The translations under genes were made by a program, and so were the position numbers. From Candidatus Acutalibacter stercorigallinarum (GTDB lineage: Bacteria; Bacillota; Clostridia; Oscillospirales; Acutalibacteraceae), in assembly GCA_019112625.1 (NCBI GenBank), contig DXIW01000035.1:1-64000 (forward strand): a stretch of DNA of 64,000 nucleotides, read 5' to 3'. Under the pieces are notes generated by a model. The model was not told the DNA's origin and searched no databases. It saw only the letters and a program-made list of their open reading frames with translations. This document shows positions 29,263 through 38,000 of the stretch, one piece after another (the stretch's first letter is position 1; every line of letters begins with the position of its first letter).

Positions 29263-29317
29263 AGTTTTTTCACCAAGCAAATTTTCAAACATCACAAATC
29301 AGTTGGGAGGACACCCC

Positions 29318-30262
29318 ATGAAGATCATCCTGATGGGGGAGCCCATGGGCCTGTTCATGGCCAATGAGACCGGCCCCCTAAGCAAAGTAAACACCTTTAC
29401 CGCCTCCATCGCCGGGGCGGAATACAACGTGGCCGTGGGCCTGGCCCGGCTGGGCCACACCCCGGCCTACTGCACCCGCCTGGGCTTCGACCCCCTGGGG
29501 GAGCGCATCCTGGACGGCATGCGTCGGAACCACATCGCCACCGACTTGGTCACCCAGGCCCCCGGGGAGCTCACCGGCTTTATGATGAAAAGCTCCACCG
29601 ACCAGGGCGACCCGGACATCGCCTACTACCGCAAGGGCTCCGCCGCCTCCCGCCTGTCCGCCCACGACATCGACAAGCTGGACCTGTACGGCTGCCAGAG
29701 GCTCCACGTCACCGGCATCTTCCCCGCCGTGTCCGACTCCGCCCTGTCCGCCACCCGGCGGCTCATCGCCCGGGCCAAGGCCCTGGAGCTGCCCATCTCC
29801 TTCGACCCCAACCTCCGCCCCCAGCTGTGGGAGAGCGAGAAGAAGATGGCCGCCACCCTCAACAGCCTGGCCCAGGACGCCGAGACCGTCCTCCCCGGCC
29901 TGGGCGAAGGGAAGCTCCTCACCGGCCAGGACACCCCCGAGGCTGTGGCCGCCTTCTACCACCGCCTGGGGGTGAGGAACGTGGTGGTCAAACTGGGCAA
30001 GGACGGGGCCTACTACTCCGAAAAAGACGGCCAAAGCGGGTATTCCCCGGCCTTCCCCGTCAAAAAGCTGGTGGACACCGTGGGCGCGGGGGACGGCTTC
30101 GCCGCCGGGGTCATCAGTGCCCTGGCGGAAGGGGAGACCCTGGAGGAGGCCGCCTTCCGGGGCAACGCCATGGGCGCCATCCAGATCACCCACAAAAGCG
30201 ACAACGAGGGCCTGCCCACCCGGGAACAGCTGGCCCGCATCATCCAGGCGGGCACCGCCTGA
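29318..30262 (+). CDS. PfkB-family carbohydrate kinase (KdgK-like)
   Basis: This 314-aa ribokinase-fold enzyme phosphorylates a sugar or nucleoside with ATP. The N-terminal MGEPMGLFM and the [14 protein letters not shown] loop resemble 2-keto-3-deoxygluconate kinases. The C-terminal signature [13 protein letters not shown] carries the catalytic Asp and anion hole. The ATG at 29318 has gggaggacacccc upstream; a longer frame from 29252 has no such site. It is first in an operon with deoC (17-bp gap) and cdd. That context makes deoxyribose or another nucleoside-derived pentose an alternative substrate. Confidence 0.82.
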   Translation: MKIILMGEPMGLFMANETGPLSKVNTFTASIAGAEYNVAVGLARLGHTPAYCTRLGFDPLGERILDGMRRNHIATDLVTQAPGELTGFMMKSSTDQGDPDIAYYRKGSAASRLSAHDIDKLDLYGCQRLHVTGIFPAVSDSALSATRRLIARAKALELPISFDPNLRPQLWESEKKMAATLNSLAQDAETVLPGLGEGKLLTGQDTPEAVAAFYHRLGVRNVVVKLGKDGAYYSEKDGQSGYSPAFPVKKLVDTVGAGDGFAAGVISALAEGETLEEAAFRGNAMGAIQITHKSDNEGLPTREQLARIIQAGTA

Positions 30263-30279
30263 GAACAGGAGAACGACCT

Positions 30280-30936
30280 ATGGAACTTCGCGCCATCCTC
30301 TCCCACGTGGACCACACCCTGCTAAAGCAGGACGCCACTTGGGAACAGATCAGAACCATCGTGGACGAGGGCATCGCCTACGGCACCGCCTCGGTGTGCA
30401 TCCCCGCCTCCTACGTCCAGCAGGCGGCGGAGTACGCCGGGGGCCGGGTGCCCATCTGCACCGTCATCGGCTTCCCCAATGGGTATTCCACCACTGCCGC
30501 CAAATGCTTCGAGGCCGCGGACGCCATAAAAAACGGCGCCGCCGAGATCGACATGGTGGTGAACCTGGGCTGGGTCAAAGACGGCAAGTACGATGACGTC
30601 CTTGCCGAGATCAAAGCCGTCAAGGCAGCCTGCGGCGATAAACTCCTCAAAGTCATCATCGAGACCTGCCTCCTCACCCAGGAGGAAAAGATCAAAATGT
30701 GCGAGGTTCTGGCCCAGTCCGGCGCCGAGTACATCAAGACCTCCACCGGCTTTTCCACCGGCGGCGCCACCTTTCAGGACGTGGCCCTCCTGCGCCAGCA
30801 CTGCCCGCCCAGCGTGAAGGTCAAGGCCGCCGGGGGCATCGCCAGCCTGGCCGACGCGGAAAAATTCCTCTCCCTGGGCGCGGACCGGCTGGGCACCAGC
30901 CGCATCGTGGCCCTGGCCAAGCAGCAGGGGGTGTGA
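30280..30936 (+). CDS. deoC: Deoxyribose-phosphate aldolase
   Basis: This 218-aa class I aldolase splits 2-deoxyribose 5-phosphate into glyceraldehyde 3-phosphate and acetaldehyde. The catalytic set is visible: the [11 protein letters not shown] segment, the Schiff-base lysine in [13 protein letters not shown] and the second active-site lysine in KVKAAGGI. Length and motifs are standard. The start follows acaggagaacgacct. It forms the catabolic end of nucleoside salvage with the cdd gene 2 bp downstream and the upstream kinase. Confidence 0.95.
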   Translation: MELRAILSHVDHTLLKQDATWEQIRTIVDEGIAYGTASVCIPASYVQQAAEYAGGRVPICTVIGFPNGYSTTAAKCFEAADAIKNGAAEIDMVVNLGWVKDGKYDDVLAEIKAVKAACGDKLLKVIIETCLLTQEEKIKMCEVLAQSGAEYIKTSTGFSTGGATFQDVALLRQHCPPSVKVKAAGGIASLADAEKFLSLGADRLGTSRIVALAKQQGV

Positions 30937-30938
30937 CC

Positions 30939-31364
30939 ATGCCGGACAAGCTGGAAGCCCTCTACCAGGCCCTGGCCCAGCGCGCCCGGGAGGCCCGCCA
31001 GGCCGCCTACTGCCCCTACTCCCACTTCGCCGTGGGGGCCGCCCTGCTCTGCGCCGACGGCTCGGTATACGCCGGCTGCAACATCGAAAACGCCGGCCTC
31101 ACCGCCACCAACTGCGCCGAGCGCACCGCTTTCTTCCGGGCCGTGGCCGACGGCCACCGAGAGTTTCTGGCCATCGCCATCGCCGGCGGCCCGGCGGGCG
31201 AGCCCCCCGCCGCCGTCTGCGCCCCCTGTGGGGTGTGCCGCCAGGTCATGGCCGAATTCTGCGGCCCCGACTTCGAGATCCTCCTGGCCGGCCCCGAGAG
31301 CTATTCCCGCACCACCCTGGGGGCGCTGCTGCCCATGGCCTTCGGCCCCGGCGACCTGCAATAG
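30939..31364 (+). CDS. cdd: Cytidine deaminase
   Basis: This 141-aa homotetramer-type zinc enzyme converts cytidine and deoxycytidine to uridine and deoxyuridine. It shows YCPYSHFAVGAALL at the N-terminus, the catalytic Cys-Ala-Glu motif (NCAERTAFF) and the PCGVCRQ pair of zinc cysteines. It starts 2 bp after the deoC stop, so the two are coupled. Together with the nucleoside phosphorylase at 15.8 kb it completes pyrimidine nucleoside salvage. Confidence 0.95.
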   Translation: MPDKLEALYQALAQRAREARQAAYCPYSHFAVGAALLCADGSVYAGCNIENAGLTATNCAERTAFFRAVADGHREFLAIAIAGGPAGEPPAAVCAPCGVCRQVMAEFCGPDFEILLAGPESYSRTTLGALLPMAFGPGDLQ

Positions 31365-31368
31365 TCAA

Positions 31369-31405
31369 AAAAAGAGGGAGCCCCCGCAGGGGCCCCCTCT
31401 GGCAG
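31369..31405. terminator. Terminator between cdd and cyclophilin gene
   Basis: A GC-rich inverted repeat (agaggg...ccctct with inner gcccc/ggggc) is flanked by an A-run on the left and a pyrimidine-rich stretch on the right. It probably works best on the minus strand, where it is followed by TTTTTTT. Confidence 0.6.
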
Positions 31406-31433
31406 TTTCCGGTCTGTTTTGGCCGAACACGCT

Positions 31434-31961
31434 TTAGCCATGCTCAGGTCCGGTCTTGGGCTCGTCGTACTCCACCCCGAAGGTCTCCACCGTCACCTTC
31501 TCCATGATCTGGTCCTCATAGGGCCGGTCCATCCGGTCCCGGGGCGCGGCGACGATGGCCTGGGCCGCCTCCATGCCCTCGGTGACCTTCCCGAAGGCGG
31601 CGTACTGGCCGTCCAGATAGGGGGCGTCGTCCACCATGATGAAGAACTGGCTGCCCGCGGAGTTGGGCCGCTGGGACCGGGCCATGGAGATGACGCCGGT
31701 GGTGTGCTTCAGGTCATTCTGGATGCCGTTGGCGGCGAATTCCCCCACAATGCCGTAGCCGGGGCCGCCCATGCCGGTGCCCTCGGGGTCGCCGCCCTGG
31801 ATCATGAACCCGGGGATGACCCGGTGGAAGATGGTGCCGTCATAAAAGCCCTTCTTCACCAGGGAGATGAAGTTGTTTACCGTGTTGGGGGCCACCTGGG
31901 GGTAGAGCTCTACCTTGATGGTGCCCTGGGTGGTCTGGATGGTCACAATGGGATTCTGCAT
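31434..31961 (-). CDS. Peptidyl-prolyl cis-trans isomerase, cyclophilin type
   Basis: This 175-aa cytosolic cyclophilin accelerates prolyl bond isomerisation during folding. It has VAPNTVNNFISLVKKGFYDG, the active-site FHRVIPGFMIQGGDP (Arg and Phe/Met/Gln), MARSQRPNSAGSQFFI and FGKVTEGME. There is no signal peptide. The ATG at 31961 is preceded by acaggaggagatcctt. A TATAAT box on the minus strand at 32013-32008 is a likely -10. The C-terminal tail (EYDEPKTGPEHG) is extended and polar. Confidence 0.92.
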   Translation of the reverse strand: MQNPIVTIQTTQGTIKVELYPQVAPNTVNNFISLVKKGFYDGTIFHRVIPGFMIQGGDPEGTGMGGPGYGIVGEFAANGIQNDLKHTTGVISMARSQRPNSAGSQFFIMVDDAPYLDGQYAAFGKVTEGMEAAQAIVAAPRDRMDRPYEDQIMEKVTVETFGVEYDEPKTGPEHG

Positions 31962-32090
31962 AAGGATCTCCTCCTGTTGTCTGTTGTAAAGCGATTTCGC
32001 TGGGCCTATTATACCACACTTCTGCCCCCCATGGCCAGAGGGAAAGGAATTTTTCCCAGGGCGGGCGTGGGGGATGGGAATCGCCCAGGA

Positions 32091-32197
32091 AACCCCTTCC
32101 GCCGCCGACGGCGGCACCTCCCCCATAAGGGGAGGCAAGTCTTGGCTCCCCCTTTGGGGGAGCTGGCACGATTTCATCGTGCCTGAGGGGGTTCCCT
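32091..32197. repeat. Two copies of the three-part hairpin element, head to head
   Basis: Copy B (about 32142-32193) reads ttggctccccctttgggggag, then gcacgat/atcgtgc, then gaggggg. Copy A (about 32093-32138) is the reverse-complement layout: ccccttcc, gccgcc/ggcggc, cctccccc ataa ggggagg caag. They share the flank caag/cttg, but their inner palindromes differ. In each copy one C-rich arm can pair with either of two G-rich arms. No gene lies between 31962 and 32250. Confidence 0.65.
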
Positions 32198-32250
32198 TCA
32201 AAATCCCTCTCCCCCCCAAAAAAAACCAAAAAACTATCTGAGGTGATCCC

Positions 32251-33021
32251 ATGAAACTGGTATCCTGGAACGTCAACGGCCTGCGGGCCTGTATGGGCAA
32301 GGGCTTCCCCGCCTTTCTGGAGGCCGAGGCCCCGGATGTCATCTGCCTGCAGGAGACGAAAATGCAGCGGGAGCAGGCGGATTTCGCCTTCCCCGGCTAC
32401 CACGAGTATTGGAACTCCAGCACCGTGAAAAAGGGCTACTCCGGCACCGCGGTCTTCACCCGGCAGGAACCCCTTTCCGTGTCCTGCGGCATGGGCATCC
32501 AGGAATTTGACGGCGAGGGCCGGGTCATCGCCGCCGAGTACGGGGACTTCACCCTGGTCACCGTGTACACCCCCAACGCCCAGGCGGAGCTGGCCCGTAT
32601 CGACTACCGCATGGCCTTCGAGGACGCCTTCCGGGCCTACCTCACCCGCCTGCGGGAGCACAAGCCCGTTATCGTCTGCGGGGACATGAACGTGGCCCAC
32701 CGCCCCATCGACCTGAAGAACGCCAAGGCCAATATCGGCAACGCGGGCTACTCCTACGAGGAGCGGGGCAAATTCGCCGAGCTCCTGGCCACCGGCCTGG
32801 TGGATACCTTCCGCCACTTCTACCCCGACCAGACCGGCGCCTACTCCTGGTGGAGCTACCGGGGCAACGCCCGGGAGAACAACACTGGGTGGCGCATCGA
32901 CTACTTCTTGGCCGATGAGCGCCTGGTGCCCCAGCTGGAGGACAGCCGCATTTTGCCCCAGGTGATGGGCAGCGACCACTGCCCCGTGGAGCTGATTTTG
33001 ACAAGGAGAGGATCTGTATGA
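32251..33021 (+). CDS. Exodeoxyribonuclease III (ExoA/Xth family AP endonuclease)
   Basis: This 256-aa metal-dependent enzyme nicks DNA at abasic sites and trims 3' ends in base excision repair. It starts with KLVSWNVNGLRA and has catalytic Glu in CLQETKMQ, the VTVYTPNAQ and GDMNVAH motifs, WRIDYFLADERL and the terminal MGSDHCPVEL with the catalytic His. Length is standard. The start has a gaggtga site. A 4-nt ATGA overlap links it to the Cys-rich protein gene. Confidence 0.95.
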   Translation: MKLVSWNVNGLRACMGKGFPAFLEAEAPDVICLQETKMQREQADFAFPGYHEYWNSSTVKKGYSGTAVFTRQEPLSVSCGMGIQEFDGEGRVIAAEYGDFTLVTVYTPNAQAELARIDYRMAFEDAFRAYLTRLREHKPVIVCGDMNVAHRPIDLKNAKANIGNAGYSYEERGKFAELLATGLVDTFRHFYPDQTGAYSWWSYRGNARENNTGWRIDYFLADERLVPQLEDSRILPQVMGSDHCPVELILTRRGSV

Positions 33022-33383
33022 AAATAGACAACAATCCCATCGAAAAAGCCGCCATGGAACAGTTCCACCAGGGGAACCGCCAAGAGGGTCTCCGCCTTCA
33101 GGAGGAGTTCGCCGCGGCGTTCCGGGCGGAATTCGCGGAAAAGGACCACTGCTCCTGCCAGAAAGCCTGCCGTTACCACGGCAACTGCAAAGAGTGCGTG
33201 GCTATCCACCGGGCCCACCAGGAGCATGTGCCCAACTGTATGCGCCCTATGCTGAACGCGAAGCTCAAACTGCTTTCCCAGCTGACAGAGCACACCCTGG
33301 CCAACGAGATTGAGGCGCCCCGGGAGATTTTACGGAAAGACGCCCCCGGGCAGAGGGCTCCTGAAGGGAGGGGGCAGCTATGA
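33018..33383 (+). CDS. Small Cys-rich protein, possible zinc/metal binder (DUF6485-like)
   Basis: This 121-aa protein has a helical N-terminus and a central cluster CSCQKACRYHGNCKECVAIHR followed by a later Cys, matching small proteins with a C-x-C/C-x3-C-x2-H-x2-C-x2-C pattern (I associate this with DUF6485, not certain). The metal bound and function are unknown. It overlaps exoA by 4 nt upstream and the truncated sirtuin by 4 nt downstream, so three coupled reading frames once formed one operon. Its C-terminus is polar and looks unstructured. Confidence 0.65.
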   Translation: MKIDNNPIEKAAMEQFHQGNRQEGLRLQEEFAAAFRAEFAEKDHCSCQKACRYHGNCKECVAIHRAHQEHVPNCMRPMLNAKLKLLSQLTEHTLANEIEAPREILRKDAPGQRAPEGRGQL

Positions 33384-33559
33384 CAGGGATAGAGACCTTG
33401 CGCCAGTGGCTGAACACCGCCCGGCGGGCTGCGTTCCTGGGCGGGGCGGGCGTCTCCACTGCCAGCGGCGAAAAAACTCCTCTCTCTCCCGGTAAAAAAT
33501 CCCCCGTCCTTGCAGGGGGCGACATCACACAAAAAGAAGTGTCTCTCATATCAAGATGA
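33380..33559 (+). pseudogene. Truncated sirtuin N-terminus (59 aa), cut by a repeat
   Basis: An ATG overlapping the upstream stop (ATGA) and preceded by ggaggggg opens a 59-codon frame. Its first 30 residues are a sirtuin N-terminus with the NAD-binding [12 protein letters not shown] motif. Exactly where Ile-Pro-Asp-Phe-Arg should follow, the frame runs into the 120-bp repeat (33463) and stops 29 codons later. An intact but different sirtuin starts at 33721. The remnant lacks the whole catalytic domain and cannot be an enzyme. It is read here as a gene truncated by insertion or duplication. Confidence 0.7.
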
Positions 33560-33692
33560 CGCTTCGCCGTCTGCTCCCCTCCCAGCGGCGAAAAACCTTC
33601 CTCCCCCTCCCGGTAAAAAATCATCCCGTCCATGTGGAGAAAGTATCACACAAAAAGAAGTGTCTCCCTGTATCAAGGCGACGCTCCGCGAA
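33463..33692. repeat. Two-copy direct repeat of about 120 bp before the intact sirtuin
   Basis: Copy 1 starts at 33463 and copy 2 at 33583, both with cagcggcgaaaaa. Shared blocks are cccggtaaaaaatc, atcacacaaaaagaagtgtct and tatcaag-gacgct. Copy 1 joins the truncated sirtuin and copy 2 ends about 30 bp before the intact sirtuin's start. The copies have diverged between the blocks. Confidence 0.7.
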
Positions 33693-33720
33693 AATAATTT
33701 TTGGAAAGGCTGGTGGCACC

Positions 33721-34470
33721 ATGGCACAGCAAAAAAGTTACGAAGAGCGGCTGAAACTGTTCCAAACCTGGCTCAAAACGGGCCAAAACGGGGTCTTTTT
33801 GGGCGGAGCCGGGGTGTCTACGGGCAGCGGCATCCCCGATTTCCGCAGCGCCCACGGGCTGTACATGCAGCAAAAGGCGGGCCTCTCCTACGAGGAGATG
33901 CTCTCCCACCGCTACTTCGAAGACCACCCGTCGGAGTTCTACGACTTCCTCCGGAAAGTCATGCTGTACCCCGACGCCAAGCCAAATCCCGCCCATTACG
34001 CCCTGGCCAAACTGGAGCGGGAAGGCCGCCTGCGGGCCATTATCACCCAGAATATCGACGGCCTGCACCAGCTGGCCGGCAGCCAGAACGTCATCGAGCT
34101 CCACGGCAGCGAGAACCGCTACTACTGCCTCTCCTGCGGCAGGCAGTACGACATGTCCTGCGTGACGGGCACCACCGGGGTGCCCCGCTGTTCCTGCGGG
34201 GGCATGATCCGCCCGGACGTTGTGCTCTACGGGGAAATGCTCAACGAGGACGACCTGCGCCGGGCCATAGGCCTTAGCATGGACTGCGACCTGATGGTGG
34301 TGGCGGGCACCTCCCTGGTGGTGTACCCGGTGGCCGGGCTGGTGAATTACCTGGGCCGCAAGGCAAAGCTGGTCATCCTCAACCGGGACGAGACCCCTTA
34401 CGACGACCGGGCCGACCTGCTGTTCCGGGAGGATTTGGCCCAGGTGCTGGCCCAGGCGGCGGAGCTTTAA
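33721..34470 (+). CDS. Sirtuin, NAD-dependent protein deacylase
   Basis: This 249-aa SIR2-family enzyme removes acyl groups from lysines using NAD+. It has the NAD motif [15 protein letters not shown] (28-42), TQNIDGLH (109-116), catalytic His128 (ELHGS) and a zinc site at Cys136, Cys139, Cys157 and Cys159. The ATG at 33721 is chosen because sirtuin similarity begins there; the open frame upstream runs through the direct repeat. Length is normal. It lies behind a truncated paralog whose N-terminus differs (Thr-Gly-Ile-Glu-Thr-Leu), so this is a second, intact copy rather than the same gene. Confidence 0.92.
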   Translation: MAQQKSYEERLKLFQTWLKTGQNGVFLGGAGVSTGSGIPDFRSAHGLYMQQKAGLSYEEMLSHRYFEDHPSEFYDFLRKVMLYPDAKPNPAHYALAKLEREGRLRAIITQNIDGLHQLAGSQNVIELHGSENRYYCLSCGRQYDMSCVTGTTGVPRCSCGGMIRPDVVLYGEMLNEDDLRRAIGLSMDCDLMVVAGTSLVVYPVAGLVNYLGRKAKLVILNRDETPYDDRADLLFREDLAQVLAQAAEL

Positions 34471-34489
34471 GCGCCGCGTCACCGAAAAT

Positions 34490-34518
34490 TTGCAAAAATC
34501 GCCGGGAACGTGTATAAT
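34490..34518 (+). promoter_or_regulatory. Promoter of the glycerol-phosphate polymer operon
   Basis: TTGCAA (34490-34495), a 17-bp spacer and TATAAT (34513-34518) lie 56 bp before the first ATG of the four-gene operon. Confidence 0.8.
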
Positions 34519-34574
34519 CGGGTACAAACACTAGAGAGTATGGGGAAAGGCCCCAGGCGATAGGAGATGGTGCT

Positions 34575-35555
34575 ATGCCAAAAGCCAGCGTGATCGTGCC
34601 GGTGTATAACGTGGAGGCATATCTGGAAAAGTGTGTCCAGTCCATTTTGCGGCAGACGGAGCAGGACTTCGAGCTGCTGCTGGTAGACGACGGCTCTACC
34701 GACAGCAGCGGGCAGCTGTGTGAAGAATTGGCGAAAAAAGACAGCCGCATCCGGGTCATCCACCAGGAGAACCAGGGCCTGGGCGGCGCCCGCAACACCG
34801 GCATCCGGGAGGCAAAGGGCGACTGGCTGCTGCTGGTGGACAGCGACGACTGGATCGAGCCGGAAATTTTGGAAAAATCTTTGGAAGCAGGCCTGCGGGA
34901 GGAGGCGGACATGGTGATGTTCCCCTTCCGCTCGGTGGACGAGGAGGGCCGGGAGCTGGCCGTGTTCCGGGAGAACGTGCCCCTGGACCGGGCCCTGTCC
35001 TTAAAGGAGCGCAAAGACGTTCTCCTCACCGCGCCGGTGGCCTGGAACAAGCTGTACCGCACCGCCTTTTTCCGGGAGACGGGCCTCGCCTACCCCTCCC
35101 GGGTGTGGTACGAGGACATCCGCACCACGCCCAAGCTCATGGCGCTGGCCCGGCGCATGGTGTTTCTTGGCGACATTGGCTACAACTATCTGCAGCGCCA
35201 GGGCTCCATTATGAACAGCGGCAAGGTGGCCCGGAACGTGGAGATCATCGAGGCCTTCGACGACATCCTCCCCTGGTTCCGGGAGCATGGCCTGTTTGCA
35301 GAGTACCGGCAGGAGTTGGAGCACCTGACCGTGGCCCACATCCTGCTCACCTCTTCGGTGCGGGTGCTGCGCATGGACCACAAGAACCCCCTGCTGCGAA
35401 AATTCCGGGCGTATGTAGAGCGGGAGTTTCCCACCTACCGGGGAAACCCCTACAACAAGACCCACTTTACCCGTAATCAGAAGATCGCCCTGTGGCTGGT
35501 GGAGCGCCGGTGGTACGGGGCGGCGGCGCTGGCGTTTCGCGTCAAGGGATCGTGA
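34575..35555 (+). CDS. Family 2 glycosyltransferase
   Basis: This 326-aa GT-A enzyme adds a sugar from a nucleotide donor to a lipid- or polymer-linked acceptor at the inner membrane face. It has the N-terminal VIVPVYNVEAYLEKCVQSI, the VDDGSTDSSG donor-binding motif and the metal-binding DSDD motif (LLVDSDDWIEP, about 90-97). The acceptor is not deducible. It is first in an operon with a flippase, a glycerophosphotransferase and TagD, so it probably builds part of a surface glycan modified with glycerol phosphate. Confidence 0.9.
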   Translation: MPKASVIVPVYNVEAYLEKCVQSILRQTEQDFELLLVDDGSTDSSGQLCEELAKKDSRIRVIHQENQGLGGARNTGIREAKGDWLLLVDSDDWIEPEILEKSLEAGLREEADMVMFPFRSVDEEGRELAVFRENVPLDRALSLKERKDVLLTAPVAWNKLYRTAFFRETGLAYPSRVWYEDIRTTPKLMALARRMVFLGDIGYNYLQRQGSIMNSGKVARNVEIIEAFDDILPWFREHGLFAEYRQELEHLTVAHILLTSSVRVLRMDHKNPLLRKFRAYVEREFPTYRGNPYNKTHFTRNQKIALWLVERRWYGAAALAFRVKGS

Positions 35556-35563
35556 GGTGCCCC

Positions 35564-36859
35564 ATGAACCTGATGAAAAAATGGCAGGGCCGGCAGCATG
35601 GGGGCCTGCTGGAAAACACGGTGATGCTCTATATCCTCCAGTTTTCCAACATTTTCCTGTCCTTCCTCACCCAGGGCTACCAGTCCCGGGTGCTGGGGAT
35701 GGAGCTGCTGGGCACCCTGGGCGCGGCCCAATATACCACCAACTTTTTTCAAATCTTTATTGACTTCGGCTTCATCCTCTCCGCCACGGCGGAGGTATCC
35801 CGCCAGCGGGAGGATCGGGACGCCCTGGCCCATATTTTAACTTCGGTAATCACCGCCAAGGCCCTCTTTTCCCTGCTCTCCTTTGGGGTGCTCTTTCTTT
35901 TCGTCAGGCCTGGCCTAGCGGACGCGAAGGAGTTTGCCACCTACCTGCTGTTCCTGCTGGGTACGGTGCTCAACTCCCTGCTGCCGGACTTTATGTACCG
36001 CGGCCTGGAACAGATGACTACGATCACGGTGCGGGCGGTGTCCATCCGAGTGTTCGCCACGGTGATGATCTTCCTGTTCATCCACCAGCCGGGGGACTAC
36101 TACATGGTGCCCCTGTTCACCGCCATCGGGAACGCCGGGGCCCTGGCCTTTGTCTACTGGCACCTGTTCTGCAAGGTGGGGGTGCGGTTCTGCCGGGTCA
36201 CCTTCTGGGAGGTGTGCCGGGAGATCAAAAATTCCTTCCAGTTCTTCATCTCAAAGGCGGTAACGGCGGTTTACACCAACACCAACGGCATTATTCTGAA
36301 ATCCACCCTGGGGGGCACTGCCGCCGGGCTGTATACCAACGCGGACAAAATCATCAGCGCGGCGAAAAACGCCATGGGGCCTATCGCCGACAGCTTGTAC
36401 CCCCACATGGTGAAGCATAAAAACTTCAAGCTCATCAAAAAGGCGCTGCTGCTCATCTATCCCGTTATTTTGCTGGGGTGCGTGCTGGTGTTCCTTTTGG
36501 CTGAACCCCTGCTGAAATTGTGGCTCGGCCCGGAGGGCGGCCAGGTGGCGGCCCCTCTGCGGATGCTGATTCCGGTGGCGGTGTTCACCTTCCCCAATTA
36601 CCTGCTGGGATACCCCACCTTGGGAGCTATGGGGCTGGTACACTACGCCAACATTTCCACCATTATGGGAACGGTGGTCTACCTGGCGGGCGTTGGCCTG
36701 CTGGCCCTCACGGGGAACGCCACCCTGCTGGGGCTGTGCGCCCTCACCTCCTGCTCGGAGCTGTCCATCCTGGTGTTCCGGGTGGCTATCATCTATAAAA
36801 ACCGCCGCCTTCTGCGGGGCGGCGAGGAAGAAACTGCGAAAGACGGGGATGCCACATGA
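35564..36859 (+). CDS. Polysaccharide flippase (Wzx/MVF-type)
   Basis: This 431-aa protein has about 12-14 hydrophobic segments. It has the typical N-terminal pattern of O-antigen/teichoic acid flippases (NTVMLYILQFSNIFLSFLTQGYQSRVLG) and a central NSFQFFISKAVTAVYTNTN segment. Such proteins turn undecaprenyl-linked glycans to the outer face. It starts 8 bp after the glycosyltransferase and overlaps the next gene by 4 nt. The cargo is presumably the operon's product. Confidence 0.88.
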   Translation: MNLMKKWQGRQHGGLLENTVMLYILQFSNIFLSFLTQGYQSRVLGMELLGTLGAAQYTTNFFQIFIDFGFILSATAEVSRQREDRDALAHILTSVITAKALFSLLSFGVLFLFVRPGLADAKEFATYLLFLLGTVLNSLLPDFMYRGLEQMTTITVRAVSIRVFATVMIFLFIHQPGDYYMVPLFTAIGNAGALAFVYWHLFCKVGVRFCRVTFWEVCREIKNSFQFFISKAVTAVYTNTNGIILKSTLGGTAAGLYTNADKIISAAKNAMGPIADSLYPHMVKHKNFKLIKKALLLIYPVILLGCVLVFLLAEPLLKLWLGPEGGQVAAPLRMLIPVAVFTFPNYLLGYPTLGAMGLVHYANISTIMGTVVYLAGVGLLALTGNATLLGLCALTSCSELSILVFRVAIIYKNRRLLRGGEEETAKDGDAT

Positions 36860-37995
36860 GTCGCATACAACGGGGGGCGCGGTACGCCCTGGGCAGGCTG
36901 TGCAGCTTCTTGCCCAAACAGGGCCGGAAAGCGGTCTTTGAGAGCTTTAACGGCCGGGGCTACTCCGACAGCCCCAAGGCCATCGCCCAGGAGCTTCTGG
37001 CCCGGGGCGGGTGGAAGCTCTACTGGGTGGTAAAGGACAGGGGAGAGGCTAAATCCCTGCCAGAGGGGGTGCGGCCCATTGTGAAAGGCTCTTTGGAGGA
37101 GACCTATCACCTGCACACCGCAGGGGCCTGGGTGGACAACTGCCGAAAATGGGGCCACCTGTGGAAGCGGCCCGGCCAATATTACATCCAGACCTGGCAC
37201 GGTTTCCCCTTAAAGCGCATCGAGGGGGACGCGGCGGACGCCTTACCCCAGGACTATTTGCAGGCTGCCCGGCGGGACTCCCAGATGTGCGACCTGTTTT
37301 TGTCCAACAGCCGGTTTTTAACGGACATCTACCGCCGGGCCTTCTGGTATGGCGGCCAGGTGCTGGAGGCGGGCTTCCCCCGCAACGACATCCTCTCCCA
37401 TCCCCACCCGGAGCTGGGGGAGAAGGTCCGCCGGGCCCTTTCCCTGCCCCAGGGCAAGCGGCTGGCCCTGTACGCCCCCACCTTCCGGAAGGACAAGGGG
37501 CTCTCCGCCTACGACATGGACTACCCCCGGTGCGCAGGAGCCCTGGAAAAGCGCTTTGGCGGCGAGTGGCTGCTGCTGGCGAAGCTCCACCCCAACATCG
37601 CCGAGAAGGCCGGGGAGATGGACCTGGACCCCCGGTACATCGTAAACGCCTCGGACTACCCGGACATCCAGGAGCTGTACCTGGCCTGCGACGTGCTGCT
37701 GACGGACTACTCCTCGGTGATGTTCGACTACCTGGTCACCGGGAAGCCCTGCTTTTTGTACGTCAACGACCTGGCCGCCTACAAAAACGACCGGAATTTT
37801 TACTACGACATCGACTGCCTGCCCTTCCCCCGGGCGGAGGACAACCCCCAGCTGGAGGCGGCCATCCTGGGCTACGACCCACAGGCCCAGAAACAGCGGG
37901 AGGAGGCCTTCTGCCGGGAGTTTGGCCTATCGGAGAGCGGCACCGCCGCCGCCCAGGCCGCGGACTGGCTGGAACAACATTTGCGGAAAGGATGA
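36856..37995 (+). CDS. CDP-glycerol glycerophosphotransferase (TagB/TagF family)
   Basis: This 379-aa peripheral membrane enzyme transfers sn-glycerol 3-phosphate from CDP-glycerol to a lipid-linked glycan. Family motifs include the TWHGFPLKRI acceptor region, NSRFLTDIYRRAF, RNDIL, YAPTFR, KLHPN and LLTDYSSVMFDYL near the C-terminus. It is a single-domain, TagB-length protein, so it may add one unit or a short chain. The ATGA overlap couples it to the flippase gene. TagD, which makes CDP-glycerol, follows. Confidence 0.92.
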   Translation: MSRIQRGARYALGRLCSFLPKQGRKAVFESFNGRGYSDSPKAIAQELLARGGWKLYWVVKDRGEAKSLPEGVRPIVKGSLEETYHLHTAGAWVDNCRKWGHLWKRPGQYYIQTWHGFPLKRIEGDAADALPQDYLQAARRDSQMCDLFLSNSRFLTDIYRRAFWYGGQVLEAGFPRNDILSHPHPELGEKVRRALSLPQGKRLALYAPTFRKDKGLSAYDMDYPRCAGALEKRFGGEWLLLAKLHPNIAEKAGEMDLDPRYIVNASDYPDIQELYLACDVLLTDYSSVMFDYLVTGKPCFLYVNDLAAYKNDRNFYYDIDCLPFPRAEDNPQLEAAILGYDPQAQKQREEAFCREFGLSESGTAAAQAADWLEQHLRKG

Positions 37996-38000
37996 GTACC

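Noticed and set aside
28852-29317. Protein-coding extension upstream of the PfkB gene
   Set aside because: The frame is produced by tandem and inverted repeats; the real start at 29318 has the ribosome binding site and the family N-terminus.
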